Assembly (NCBI GenBank): GCA_023213395.1
Contig: CM041465.1
Coordinates: 71,121,741 to 71,185,740 of the forward strand
Source: Cycas panzhihuaensis
Lineage: Eukaryota; Cycadophyta
Length of the DNA stretch: 64,000 nt
Direction of reading: 5' to 3'
Within the stretch, counting starts at the first letter, position 1. The number at the start of each line of letters is the position of its first letter. The notes below the pieces were generated by a model. It ran no database searches. It was not told where the DNA came from and was given only the letters and a program-made list of their open reading frames with translations. The position numbers were made by a program, and so were the translations under genes. Positions 33,584 to 43,499 of this stretch are shown in pieces.

Positions 33584-35070
33584 GTTATAAAAAACTTTAG
33601 AACATATAAAGTATGCTTTTACCAAATCAAAAGAGTCAATAAATGAATAATGTCTGATATGATGTTAAATATCCTCTTTCAAAAAAATAATACCCATTGA
33701 AAATGAATCAATTGAATGCAACCTTTATAGGTGCAATAAGAAAATAATCTTTGTAATAATGATAAATGCTTTCAATATATGTATGCCTTTGAAATAATCT
33801 TCGATATACTTTTTAGATATAATTTGAAATAAAATGAATATAAAAACAAGTATGAATGTAATAAAGATCCTTTAAGTATGCAAATTTGAAATAAACTTTG
33901 ATGATAAAAAATAATAAAATTTTCAACCTTTTGATTTTTTCAAATGTAGGGGTATGTCAAATGCTTAAATTTAGCAACTTTAAAAGTATATTAAATGATA
34001 TCAGAATAAGGTGAAACTTCACTAATATGAAGATAAATAAAATATGAATCCAACAAAATTAACCGTTTTGAAAACAGGTTCCTATAAGTCAAGTTTTGAT
34101 GATCCAAAGGAAACAGGCCTTGTTTTGAGGCCTAACAGGAGCAGGGGGCTAAAAAAAATATATAAATGGCAATAAAATGCTTAGAAAATACTGTAAAACA
34201 ATCAAATATTATTTATAAGACTTCTCAATATACTCTCAATTGAAAATTTTTGAAAAAACTATATTAAAAAATGAGTAAAGATGGCAGATTTAATTCTATT
34301 AAGTACCTTCAATTTGAGAGATTTGAAAATCAGTAAAAGTACATTAAAACGTATAAAAAATTATGTCAGTTCAAAGGGGAATGAATCAGCTTCCCAAAAA
34401 AATTGATGGAATTGAATTTGTATGTCAAACAGAAAAGTTATAGTGAAAATGGTAACAGGTACCTTTATGGTAAAGTGTTAAGAAAAAGGCTAAAAACCAC
34501 TAAAGTGCCACTTTTGGTGATTAAAATAATGATCAAAATGAATTCTAAAAAATAAAATAAAATGTAGGTAATGAAGTTTATTGAACGTCGATCATTGTAG
34601 AATAAATCCAGGTAGAAAATAGTTTTCCGGTAATAAAATATAATCAGTTCAAAAATTAATTTTGTAAAAAGTTTAAAAAATGCTGAAAAAATAACTTATT
34701 GACATTAAATCGACTAAAATGGGGTTAAATTAGCACCAAATTGGTCATATGATTAGTCAAAATTAATCTACACAAAATTTTTGATCTAATGGATTTGGTT
34801 TCATCAAAAATCAATGTTTCAACGAGGAGTTATGGCAAAAAAAGTCCAATAACCCTATGTAAAGTGAAAAATTTTTAAAAAAAATAAAAAGGAAAAAGTT
34901 TTATAAACTATCGTTAGCCCCTTTTAATGGTGAATTATGGTCATATGGAGGTTAAATAGGACTGAGGGGTTGAGACTTAATAGGGAGTTAGGGTTTTTTT
35001 TTTAACAAAAAGGACTTCAAATATTATAAATTTTAACTAAATTTTTTAAAAACTTTATAAAAAATAAAAA
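33584..35070 (-). other. Conserved noncoding block 1 of array family
   Basis: About 1.5 kb without coding features. The part from about 34340 to 35070 recurs at 45556-46280 in the second internal region, with many substitutions but the same order. It marks the element-proper side of the variable cassette. Confidence 0.75.
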
Positions 35071-35254
35071 CAAAACCTAGATTACAACCTAGACATGCTG
35101 TTGTTTGTTGCTTGTTGTCTGCTACCCACCGTTGTAGCAACCCACTGTCACATGCGTCTGCGCTACACGCGGTTGCAGAGGAGGTCATTTTGTATCGGAG
35201 ACGCATACGGAGACCATAGATTGAGTACAAAAGTCCAAAAAAGGTGTTCAATAT

Positions 35255-35599
35255 ATGGCTAAGCCTACGATGTCTGTAAGTGTTGATTTTTCAAAGCATT
35301 TCACTAAATTTATGTACATTGGGTTCTCTACATCCACAGGTGGAAGTACAGAAGTTCATATAGTTGAAGAATGGAGCTTCCAGAGCCTTGGGTTGCCTTC
35401 TAGAACAAATTCTCATGCACAGGCTGAAGCACACCCTATCTTGGGAGCTTTTGTAGTAAGGAGAAGAGGAGGCTACTGGAAATGGCTCTGCTTGGGTAGA
35501 AACTTCTTTATAGTTATTACAATTGGAACTACATTAGTTATAGTGTTGACTGTTAGGTCTGCAGCATGGCTTTTATACAAAAAAATGGAGAGGAGCTAA
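35255..35599 (+). pseudogene. L-type lectin receptor kinase fragment (lectin C-terminus and membrane segment)
   Basis: The open 114-codon frame starts MAKPTMSVSVDFSKHFTKFM, then YIGFSTSTGGSTEVHIVEEW and SFQSLGLP. This matches the last beta-strands of a legume-type lectin domain as found in plant LecRK proteins (VDLS...YVGFSASTG...WSF). It is followed by a basic linker, then a hydrophobic segment FFIVITIGTTLVIVLTV fitting the single membrane span of LecRKs, and YKKMERS before a stop. The N-terminal lectin part and the kinase domain are missing. In a real gene this would be a plasma-membrane receptor; here it is a captured fragment. Confidence 0.75.
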
Positions 35600-35933
35600 A
35601 GGTGATATAAAGCAACTTGTTCCTAGCTGCAGAACAATCATTATGTTAGGCAAGTATGAGATCTCACACTCTGATTTACCTTAAGGAAGAACACCCAGAT
35701 GAAAAAATGCAATGATTTTTCTGTTTGGAAGCTGACCCAATACTTATAGTAGGGCTATTTCCTAAACACCAGCCTGGGTGGAATGAGATTTCTGTGTTTC
35801 ACTGAATACTACCCAAATGCAGTAGCAGAGGGAGTAGACACATATACATTAACTCCTAAATTAAAAACTCTGTGATGCGATTCTTCTGTGAGAATGAACA
35901 AGGATCAAGGATGTAACCAAGGATCAAATCAAG

Positions 35934-36075
35934 GAGACAACAAAAACTACACATGCCCATACATTCATCAGTTCTCCATCGAATGGATATGAAACTCATA
36001 TTGGTAGAGGTACATTATCTTTGATCAAAGAGCAGAGGATAAAGCTTGCTATTGCAAGGGCTGTGCTCTGTAATT
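35934..36075 (+). pseudogene. ABCB (P-glycoprotein-like) nucleotide-binding domain fragment
   Basis: The plus frame reads ETTKTTHAHTFISSPSNGYE, THIGRGTLSLIKEQR and IKLAIARAVLCN. It lines up with the ABCB motif series 'AHxFIxxLPxGYxTxVGERGxQLSGGQKQRIAIARAxLxxP': helical-domain lead-in, Q-loop-distal region and ABC signature. The signature LSGGQ is degraded to LSLIKEQ. Only about 47 codons are kept, without Walker A or Walker B. Context is the same retroelement cassette as the lectin kinase fragment, so two unlinked gene families are joined. Confidence 0.72.
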
Positions 36076-36625
36076 GTGCTCACGCACTAATGGTTCCTTC
36101 CTTCTTTTTTTTTTTTTTTTTTTTGCAGAATAAGATGTATACTTTTTAGATAGGAGTCTTATGCCTTTAAGGCAGTTGTAAATTGAGATTTCAAAGGGTA
36201 TTAATCAGTCCTACTTAGAGTGGACAGGATGGAGTAATAATCTCTAAATTTGTATATGCTTCTTGCTTGATTGATTACTGATTTATTTTATATGTAAACT
36301 TCAGCTTTATTATCAAATGTTAAAGATATGTTGCAGCTAGAAATGGAAGAGAGTTGTAGCTATGAATACTTTGGTTTATGGTGTTGTACTTTTCAAATAT
36401 ATATTTCTTTAACTAGTTTTTAGTTAGCCAAATTACTAATATCAAACTCAATGTATATACAAATGATTCAATAGATTCTCTTCTATACAAATAATAAGGG
36501 ATTGCTTGATTATTTTGAAGTAAAGATTTCAATTTATAGATTCTTAAGCTATATTCAAGAGATTTCTACGACAATCTAGATGAAAGACTGGTGAATCAAT
36601 AGAGCCAAGTGAAACCAAAAGATTC

Positions 36626-37507
36626 TTAATTATTTTGACAGAGGTATAACAAATAAATAAAATGTATACACTTATATCTAAGGTCTTTTCAAATATATTG
36701 TAAAAGATGTATCAAAAAATATGTTTAGATCTAAAAAATGAAGTAAGAATAACCTGGAAATGTATTTATAACAAACTTCTTCAAATTTCCAAGTGCATTC
36801 TCCAATATACATATTTGCTATTTAAACTTTTCCAGAAGGCTGAATATGCCTCAAAAATTACAGATATGTAAAAAGAACTTGCAAATATGGTCAAATATAT
36901 ATTAAAAAATATAAATCTAAAATGAAATATAGCATATCTAAACTAAATATTATAGATCTACAACAAATATATGAGAAAAATGTTGAAATAATTACTGAAA
37001 TAAATATATCTGAACTAAATGTAGCAGAAAATGCTAAAATTTTTGATAAAATAAGTAGATCTATAGCCAAATATTACAGATCTAAACGAATATACCATAA
37101 AAAATGGTTAAATAACTACTGAAATAAGTAGATCTAAAGTAAAATATGCCAAATCTGAGAAAAATATGGTAGATCTTGAAGTAAAAGCCAATAGATCTAA
37201 AAAATATATATATATCAAATATGATTAAAAAATTGAATACAAATAACATACTGCTGAAATACATTGATCTCCTTTATAGATCTAGAAATATAACAAAAAA
37301 TCTGCATAAATCTGAAGTATATTTGTTATGTCATAAAATAACTCAATAATAATCAACTCTTGATGAAAAATAGAAGAAATCTATTAAAAAAAAATGTTGA
37401 AAATGTATAAAACTGATATTGCTTGCTGTGAGCAAATCTGCTTCAAGAAACTTCTTGCTTCTTTGAAAAAACTTCAACAATGAGATGCAATAGCCCAACG
37501 AATCTCT
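36626..37507 (-). repeat. AT-rich leader with recurrent AGATCT motif, copy A
   Basis: Leader DNA next to the primer site. The hexamer AGATCT occurs about eight times between 36727 and 37280, mostly as TAGATCT followed by AAA- or TTG-type tails. The homologous region at 61971-63138 has the same property. It is homologous to the other copy by its shared blocks (AACCTGGAAATGTA, AAATCTGCTATA-like). Confidence 0.7.
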
Positions 37508-37519
37508 GCTCTAATACCA
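37508..37519 (-). promoter_or_regulatory. Primer binding site next to the middle LTR
   Basis: The minus strand reads TGGTATTAGAGC, one base from the initiator-Met site. It is separated by two bases from the LTR start at 37522, the same geometry as at 63139-63152. Confidence 0.85.
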
Positions 37520-37521
37520 AA

Positions 37522-37633
37522 TGTAGGAAAAATATATTGTAGGAGAACAAGGTAGAACATATAACTAAATCACATAGATCAATATTGCAATACATTAATG
37601 TAGCATAAACATGTGAAACTTTGATATTCAATA
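37522..37633 (-). repeat. Middle LTR of the array, inner piece
   Basis: The first 112 bp match 63153-63260 (TGTAGGAAAAATATATTGTA versus TGTTGGAAATAATATTGCAG and onward). Cop-E begins at 37634, and the LTR continues at 45329. Confidence 0.88.
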
Positions 37634-37993
37634 TGATAGAATAGGCACATGCACATAGTCATCACATCACAGGAATAGAAGAGAGACACAAAAAATGACA
37701 ATGCACATGTACACAGGGTTGACAAATGGAAAAACCCCTTCTAAGGAAGAAAAACCACCTCCTAATCTAAATTATATTAATAAATAAATGAAACTAAAAT
37801 ACATAATAACCAACCTCCTAAACGAGCCTGGTTTAAGGCATATGGACAAACCTCTTAGATTCCTAGAACCATTTCCATGAATCTAGGAGACTAATAAATA
37901 GGACAGAGGTTCGTTGGAATGCGGTTCCACATTTCAACAACCATCCACAAGTCAATTAATTTTTAATATAAGTTTACATTATATAATCTAACA
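37634..37993 (-). repeat. 3' LTR of Cop-E
   Basis: 360 bp, minus strand TGTTAGATTATATAATGTAA ... ATTCTATCA. It is highly similar to 44901-45328 apart from a 68-bp insertion in the latter. Confidence 0.95.
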
Positions 37994-38003
37994 TCCCCCT
38001 TTA
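37994..38003 (-). promoter_or_regulatory. Polypurine tract of Cop-E
   Basis: The minus strand reads TTAAAGGGGGA directly before the LTR start TGTTAGATT. Confidence 0.87.
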
Positions 38004-38039
38004 ATGTAAACTTTTGTACTAGAGAGAAAAAAAGAGCTT

Positions 38040-38560
38040 CATCACAGTGATCCCCCTTTGATGGAGACTTCTTTAATCTGTAATAAATCTCAGAGATGTA
38101 AAAACTTTGGTTCAGTTAATGACTTCATAAGAATATCAACAATCTGTAAATCTGTTAGACAATAAGACAAACAAACAAGATTGTCAGTAACTAAATTACG
38201 AATAAAATGTTGATGTAATTTAATATGTTTAGTTCTAGAATGAGAAACAAGATTAGTAGCAATAGCAATTGCACCTTGATTATCAACTTTAATTTCAATT
38301 GAAGAGTTTAGAATCAGACCAATTTCATTTAGTAGGGATTTTAGCCAAAGTGCTTCTTTACTAGCTTCGACTAATGCTCGATATTTGGCTTCAGTTGTTG
38401 ATAATGCTAGTACCTACATTTTTTTGCAAGACCAAGTAATAGGTGAGGAATCAATAAAAAATACATAACCTGAAGTAGATTTATGATCATTTGAATCACC
38501 TGCCTAATCAGAATTAGTATATCTAGTTAATGTTAATGGTTTATTACAAAAGTTATAAGT
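38040..38560 (-). pseudogene. Cop-E RNase H
   Basis: Copia RNase H at the end of pol. Moving along the minus strand: a domestic YTNSD-type start with a stop near 38500, the block GYVFFIDSSP-like, LALSTTEAKYRALVEAS-like (near 38395), and KVDNQGAIAIATNLVSHSR-like (near 38260). A conserved H-Q-H-F region near 38210 follows. Acidic positions are mostly retained; scattered stops disable it. Confidence 0.75.
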
Positions 38561-39545
38561 TAAACCATAAAACATAGTATCCTTTAGATAGCGTAAGATT
38601 CGTTTAGCTGCTTTCTAGTGAGATTCATGTGGTTGTTGCATATATCGAGAACATCAGGTAACAGCATAAGAAATGTCAGGGCAAGTGTGTGTAAGATAAA
38701 TTAGACTACCAATGAGTTGTCTATATAGAGTTGGATCACATAACGGAGTTGAACAATCAGTAGATAGTTTAACTCCTGATTGTAAAGGATTGGATACAAG
38801 TTTAGCATTTTCTATGTAAAACCACTGAATTAAATTGAGAATATACTCAGGTTGGGATAGTGTTATATTTAATTGATTTTGATAAACTTGTAAACCTAGA
38901 AAGTAATGTAATAGACCTAAATCGGTTATTTCAAATTTATTCATTAAAGTTAATTTGAGATGATGAATATTATGGGTTGATGATCTAGTGATAATAATGT
39001 CATTAACATAAAGAATTAGAATGGTAAGATTTTCATTTTCACATTTAAAATGAAGATTTAGATCATTAATACATCTAGCGTATCCAATGTGGATTAAGTA
39101 ATCATCGACTTTGGTATACCAAGCTTGAGGAGCTTGTTTTAAACCATAAATAGATTTTTTAAGTTTATAGACTAAATTAGGATTTTCAATGAATCCAGAT
39201 GGCTATGACATGTAGATCTCTTCTTTGAGATCACCATTCAAGAAATCACTCTTAACATCTATTTAGTGGATTTTCCAACTAAATTTAGCTACAAGAGCAA
39301 TAATTATTTTGATTGTATTCATCTTTACTACAGGAGCAAAGGTTTCATTATAGTCAATACCATCTATTTGAGAAAATCCTTTAGCAACAAGGCAAGCTTT
39401 ATATTTTTCCATTGCACCTGTTGAATTATATTTGGTCTTATAAATCCATTTACAGTTGACTACATTTTTCCCAGGTGGGAGAGGAACAAGATCCTAGGTG
39501 GAATTTTAATTAAGGTAGCAAATTCAATCTGTATAGCATCTTACC
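38561..39545 (-). pseudogene. Cop-E reverse transcriptase
   Basis: Minus-strand RT with KWIYKTKYNS-like and KYKACLVAKGF-like entry blocks (39360-39470), FLNGDLKEEIYM-type block near 39230 and LVYKLKK near 39160. The catalytic box LILYVNDIIITR lies near 38985 and has Y-V-N-D instead of Y-V-D-D, as in Cop-A. An open stretch at 38654-38944 follows: FEITDLGLLHYFLGLQVY and CDPTLYRQLIGSLIYLT. RT would copy the element RNA in the particle; this copy lacks a catalytic Asp and has stops. Confidence 0.85.
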
Positions 39546-39989
39546 ATATAGGGTTATTGTTGGCTTATTTAAAAGTTTTGGGATCATTATTTTCTATTAT
39601 TTTTGCCATTAAGGCAAAATTTGCATGAAGTTTTTGTGCATGTGTGCACCTAGTATTAATAGGATTGCCTACATTAGATCTAGCATTAGCAAGCATTTTG
39701 GTTACCCAAACAGGTTGCTTGTGAGTAACTGAATCTGAGGTTGTAGGTTGATTTGATGTACTAGCTTGAAAAGAATGATCTGTTTTAGTGGGTTCTGATA
39801 GGGTCCAATTTTGGACTTGAGTTGATAAAGAATCTATGATTTCTAAATCAACTTGTTTATGAGAATCGTCAACCAAACGAGTGTTGGTTAACAAATCTTC
39901 AACAGGAAGTTCTACATAAGTAAATGTTGAAGTAGAGCCTTCTTCATCAAATACTACATCACACAAAATAGAAATGTTATACGTGACTG
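39546..39989 (-). pseudogene. Cop-E integrase-RT linker
   Basis: Mostly open (133 codons at 39565-39966). It begins at the integrase C-terminal motif CDVVFDEEGS, then a Ser/Thr/Asp-rich linker, then HKQPVWVTKMLANARSN and CTHAQKLHANFALMAKI, the variable region leading into RT. Low conservation is normal here. Confidence 0.75.
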
Positions 39990-40800
39990 GATCTAAAAGT
40001 CTATAGGTTTTGCTCTCTTCACCGTAGCCAGCAAAGATGTATTTTTGACTTTTTTTATCTAACTTTTTACTTTTTTTGTGAGGGATATGTCCCCACGCGA
40101 TACTGCCAAAGATTCGTAAATGTTAGACAGATGGTTTTCTTTTAGACCATTTTTGTTCTAGAGTGACATTTTATAAACATTTACTGGGTAAATGATTTAA
40201 TAAATAATTAGAGCAGTTAATTACTTCTGCCTATAGTTTTAAATCGAGATTCTTTGCATGTAACATGTAACGAGTCATTTCAACAAGAGTATGATTTTTG
40301 TGTTCAGCAACACTATTTTGTTGAGGCATATATGCAATTGAATGTTGGAATTTTATTCCATGTGATTTGTAGAAAGAGGTAAATTTTCTACTTAAATATT
40401 CCTTAGCATTATCAAATCGAAATATTTTGATTCTTGAATTAGATTAATTTTCTCCTAACGTTTTATATTCAACAAAAATGTCAAACACTTGAATGTGTAT
40501 TTTAAGCATATAAACCCAACATTTTCTTGAATAATCATCAATGAATATAATGAAATAACGAGATCCTAAGTATGATGGTATATGAAAAGGTCCACATATA
40601 TCAGAGTGGATAAGTTCGAGTGGAGCCATTGCTCAGTATTGAGTTTTGTGTGGAAATGGATCCATATGTTGTTTGCTTGTCACATAGGCTTAACAAACAC
40701 CATAAACAGTGTTTAATGGTGGTAAACCATGGACCATTTCATGCTTAATTAAATATTACAATTTGCCATAACTAGTATAGCCAAATCTTACATGCTAAAG
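39990..40800 (-). pseudogene. Cop-E integrase
   Basis: Copia integrase with all three catalytic residues readable: Asp in IHSDICGPFHIPSYLG, Asp in FRFDNAKEYLS (40400) and Glu in QQNSVAEHKNHTLVEM (40320). RYFIIFIDDYSRKCWVYML is well kept. The C-terminus has LRIFGSIAWGHIPHKKSKKL and IFAGYGEESKTYRLLDPVT. Stops occur at 40444, where the expected residue is Gln, and near 40228 and 40125. Confidence 0.87.
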
Positions 40801-41241
40801 TTTATTGACTGAGTCAGATTTGGCAATGAAGGCACTAAAAGATTTTGATTTATTATTTTGAAAACTAGTCATACTATAGAGACCTGTGTTATGATCAACA
40901 GGTCCTAAAGCAATACATTTGAACTTGTGTAATAGACCCTTAATGACAAATTTATTTTTCCAAAATTCGACGATAAGGTCTTTCTGGCAGATTTGATAAA
41001 CTGAGAGGAGATTTGGTAACAAACTAGGTACGTAAAAAATGTCATTGATTAAACCATACTTTAGGGTAACATCACCAGATCCTTTGACTTTAAGTTGATT
41101 ACCACTACCGAAAGAAATCTCTTCTTCAGAGTTCCTTTCATATTGATAAGTGGTTAAGTTTTTCTGGTATCCAGTCATATGATAGGATGCACAAGAGTCA
41201 AGGATCCATTGTGGTGGTTGGTTGGAAGGAGCAACAAACAC
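40795..41241 (-). pseudogene. Cop-E protease and pre-integrase region
   Basis: The open 148-codon frame has the active site WILDSCASYHMTG: the catalytic Asp is present, with D-S-C where most relatives have D-S-G or D-T-G. It continues with SFGSGNQLKVKGSGDVTLKY, INDIFYVPSLLPNLLSV and HKFKCIALG, matching the copia protease body and linker. The pre-integrase HHCC motif in the following DNA is damaged. Confidence 0.85.
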
Positions 41242-41339
41242 AGAAGTTATTGCTGCTAAAGAATGATTATGAAATTGATGGTTTTGAGGTCGTGATTGTG
41301 AATGTGATTAAAAATGGGATTAAGAATGGGATTTTGGTT

Positions 41340-42296
41340 TATTTTGCAATCCCTTGGAAGCTTTCCATGCTTCTGAAGCTATTCTACTTCTACAGACATC
41401 AATAGTATGGCCTCTTTTATGATAGTAGGCACAACTAGTGTTCTGAGAAGAAGATGCATTGTTTCTATTAGAAATGAATTGATTGGAAGTATTCTGGTTT
41501 TTAGTTAGACCAAAATATTTTACATTATTTTGAGAATTAGATGATGAACCTCGATGAGGTTTCTAGAATTTTTTATTATTATTATGAAAATTATTATTTT
41601 GTTGTTTATTTTTAAATTGTGGCTTAGTTTTAGAAAATAAAGCCTGTGAATGATCTTTTATTATACCTATTCTAATTAACATTGTCTGATATTCAATTAG
41701 TTGGTTTGTTAGCTGATTGAATGTGATAGGTGGATTGTCAACTTATTGTCTAGCAGCTTGGTAAAGATTAAAGTGTTTTGGTAATTTATTAACTCCAAGA
41801 CATACGAGCATGTCGTCATCTTTGACATGCGTAGTTATTTTTTCTATACCCCCTTCTTTGGTTTTTGATTTAATGTAGTTATCTAGATCTTTATTAATTG
41901 ATTAGATTTTAGTTAAAAAATCCTCAACATTTGTAAAGTCATCAAAAGTTAGATTATACAATTGTTCTTCTAGGATAGCTACTTGATGTGTATCAACCTT
42001 GTCATATTTTTCTTCCAAGGTTTTCCAGACAGTGGCTAAGTCATCTTTTCCAGAAAAATACTGACTGATTTCTAGTGAGAGAGAATTTAATATGGTACTT
42101 AATGTGGCATCTGAGTTCATCAGATATACCATAAGACTCTCAGTAGCATCTGCTTTTGGTTTTTGGAATTCACTTGTTACATATCACCATACTTTTTGTT
42201 GTTTAAGATGATGGGATATGCGATTCCTCCGATCGGATAGTTTGAGCGATTAATCGGAATTGAAACACATGTGACTGTCCCTAGTATTAATGCCAT
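41340..42296 (-). pseudogene. Cop-E gag with zinc knuckle
   Basis: Proposed start at the ATG at 42296 (MALILGTVTC). A shifted frame then gives SDRRNRISHHLKQQKVW(stop)YV, TSEFQKPKADATESL, and the open segment at 41902-42132 with MVYLMNSDATLSTILNSLSL and WKTLEEKYDKVDTHQ. The zinc knuckle near 41395-41440 reads CAYYHKRGHTIDVC, a CCHC motif with its second Cys changed to Tyr, followed by RSRIASEAWKASKG. It packages element RNA in functional relatives. Confidence 0.85.
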
Positions 42297-43140
42297 ATTA
42301 GGAGTGTTGAGGTTTATTTGTAGATTAAAAAAGTATGAAGGTGACTAAAAAAATAATTACATGGTAAAAGTACTAATCTTGTTAATGGATCTAATTCACA
42401 AAAACATCTTAGTCTGTATTGACTGATTTTAAGATAAAAAGAATCATGTGTTTTTAAATAGAAATAAACAAACAACTTCTTAAAAAATAATTCCTTAAGC
42501 AGTCATTTTTGAAAAAATAATTCTTTTTAGAAAAATAGTCCCCCTTGAAAATAGACTATCCCCTTTCAAAAATAACAAATCCCTTTTAGAAAAAATAAAC
42601 AATTTTCCTTAACAAAGTAAGTGTTTTAAAAAATATTTGTAACTAAGTATTTTGTTTCCCATTTTATTAAAAAAAAAGTGTATAATTTTAAGGATTAAAT
42701 TCAAATCTTATAGATTAAGTGTTAAGGTGAAATAGTAAAAAAGAGTATAATAAAAGAAATTGATTTACCTAAGATTGACTATATTCGTTTTAAGTGATTA
42801 AAATGCAGTTAAATTTAATCATTAAAATGTAGTGAAAGATAATAAAAGTAAGGGAATAAAGTTTATAAATACCTTATAAGGAGAAAAATTAAGGGAGAAG
42901 GGTTTTATTTAAATATTAATAAAAATTAAATAAAATGTTTGAGGGGGGAGAGGGGAGAATGTTATAAAAGAAAGGGTTTGATTTTGATTACATTAAAAAA
43001 CAAAGCAGAAAAAAAAAGGTTTGTATTAGACAATAATAAATTAAATAAAAAAAGATAATAATTGAGGAAGGGGGGGTATTAGATTTATTTAATAAAGGTA
43101 TTATAAAGGTGGAAGGTGTTTTAATAAAAAGGTGTTTAAG
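42297..43140 (-). other. Cop-E leader, gag-proximal part
   Basis: AT-rich noncoding DNA with short direct repeats of the form TCCCCTTTNNAAAA between 42530 and 42600. No coding feature. Confidence 0.55.
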
Positions 43141-43150
43141 GGGGCGGAAA

Positions 43151-43430
43151 CTTTGATTTAAATCAAAGTATAAAATATAATATGGGGGGAGACTTTGATT
43201 TAAATCAAAGTATTAACATATAATATGGTGGGGGGGGCTTTGATTTAAATCAAAGTATTAACATTTGGTGTTGGGGGGGGGGGGGGCGCTTTGATTTAAA
43301 TCAAAGTATTAACATATAATGTTGGGCGGGGGCTTTGATTTAAATCAAAGTATTAAGTTTAATAAGGGAAACTTTGATTTAAATCAAGGTATTAAGTTTA
43401 ATGCGGGGGGCATTGATTCATTTGAATCAA
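43151..43430. repeat. Array of 18-bp perfect palindromes separated by G-runs
   Basis: CTTTGATTTAAATCAAAG, which equals its own reverse complement, occurs at 43151-43168, 43193-43210, 43238-43255, 43289-43306 and 43333-43350. A one-mismatch copy lies at 43372-43389 and a decayed copy (TTGATTCATTTGAATCAA) at 43413-43430. Spacers are 20-33 bp, begin TATTAA or TATAAA, and end in runs of up to 14 G. The unit is a tandem repeat of about 39-51 bp in the leader of Cop-E. Confidence 0.95.
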
Positions 43431-43499
43431 AAATTAAAAGGCTTTATAAAGTTTAAGGGGGGGGGGGGGTTGATTTATTTTTAAAAAAATAAAACAAAA
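43431..43499. other. G-rich and A-rich junction
   Basis: A G-run at 43461-43470, then a T/A-rich stretch leading into the gene-like segment. No other feature. Confidence 0.5.

Larger units (their letters stand above)
35071..36625 (+). other. Cassette A: captured host sequence, antisense to the element
   Basis: This 1.55-kb segment is absent from the second internal region, which has a different cassette in the same place. It contains plus-strand fragments of two unrelated plant gene families (annotated separately), a T-run followed by GCAG at 36102-36128 that resembles an intron 3' end, and UTR-like DNA to about 36600. The left part (35090-35250) is relatively GC-rich and unidentified. Confidence 0.75.

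Noticed and set aside
35033-35251. Minus-strand 72-codon ORF at the cassette A border
   Set aside because: No family resemblance; half lies in AT-rich element DNA.
37629-37633. Target duplication of Cop-E (CAATA against CATTC)
   Set aside because: Only the first and fourth positions agree, so it is not claimed as a duplication.
43151-43430. CRISPR-like appearance: regular repeats with spacers
   Set aside because: Spacers are similar to each other and G-rich, and the array lies inside a plant retrotransposon leader with no cas genes. It is a tandem repeat.
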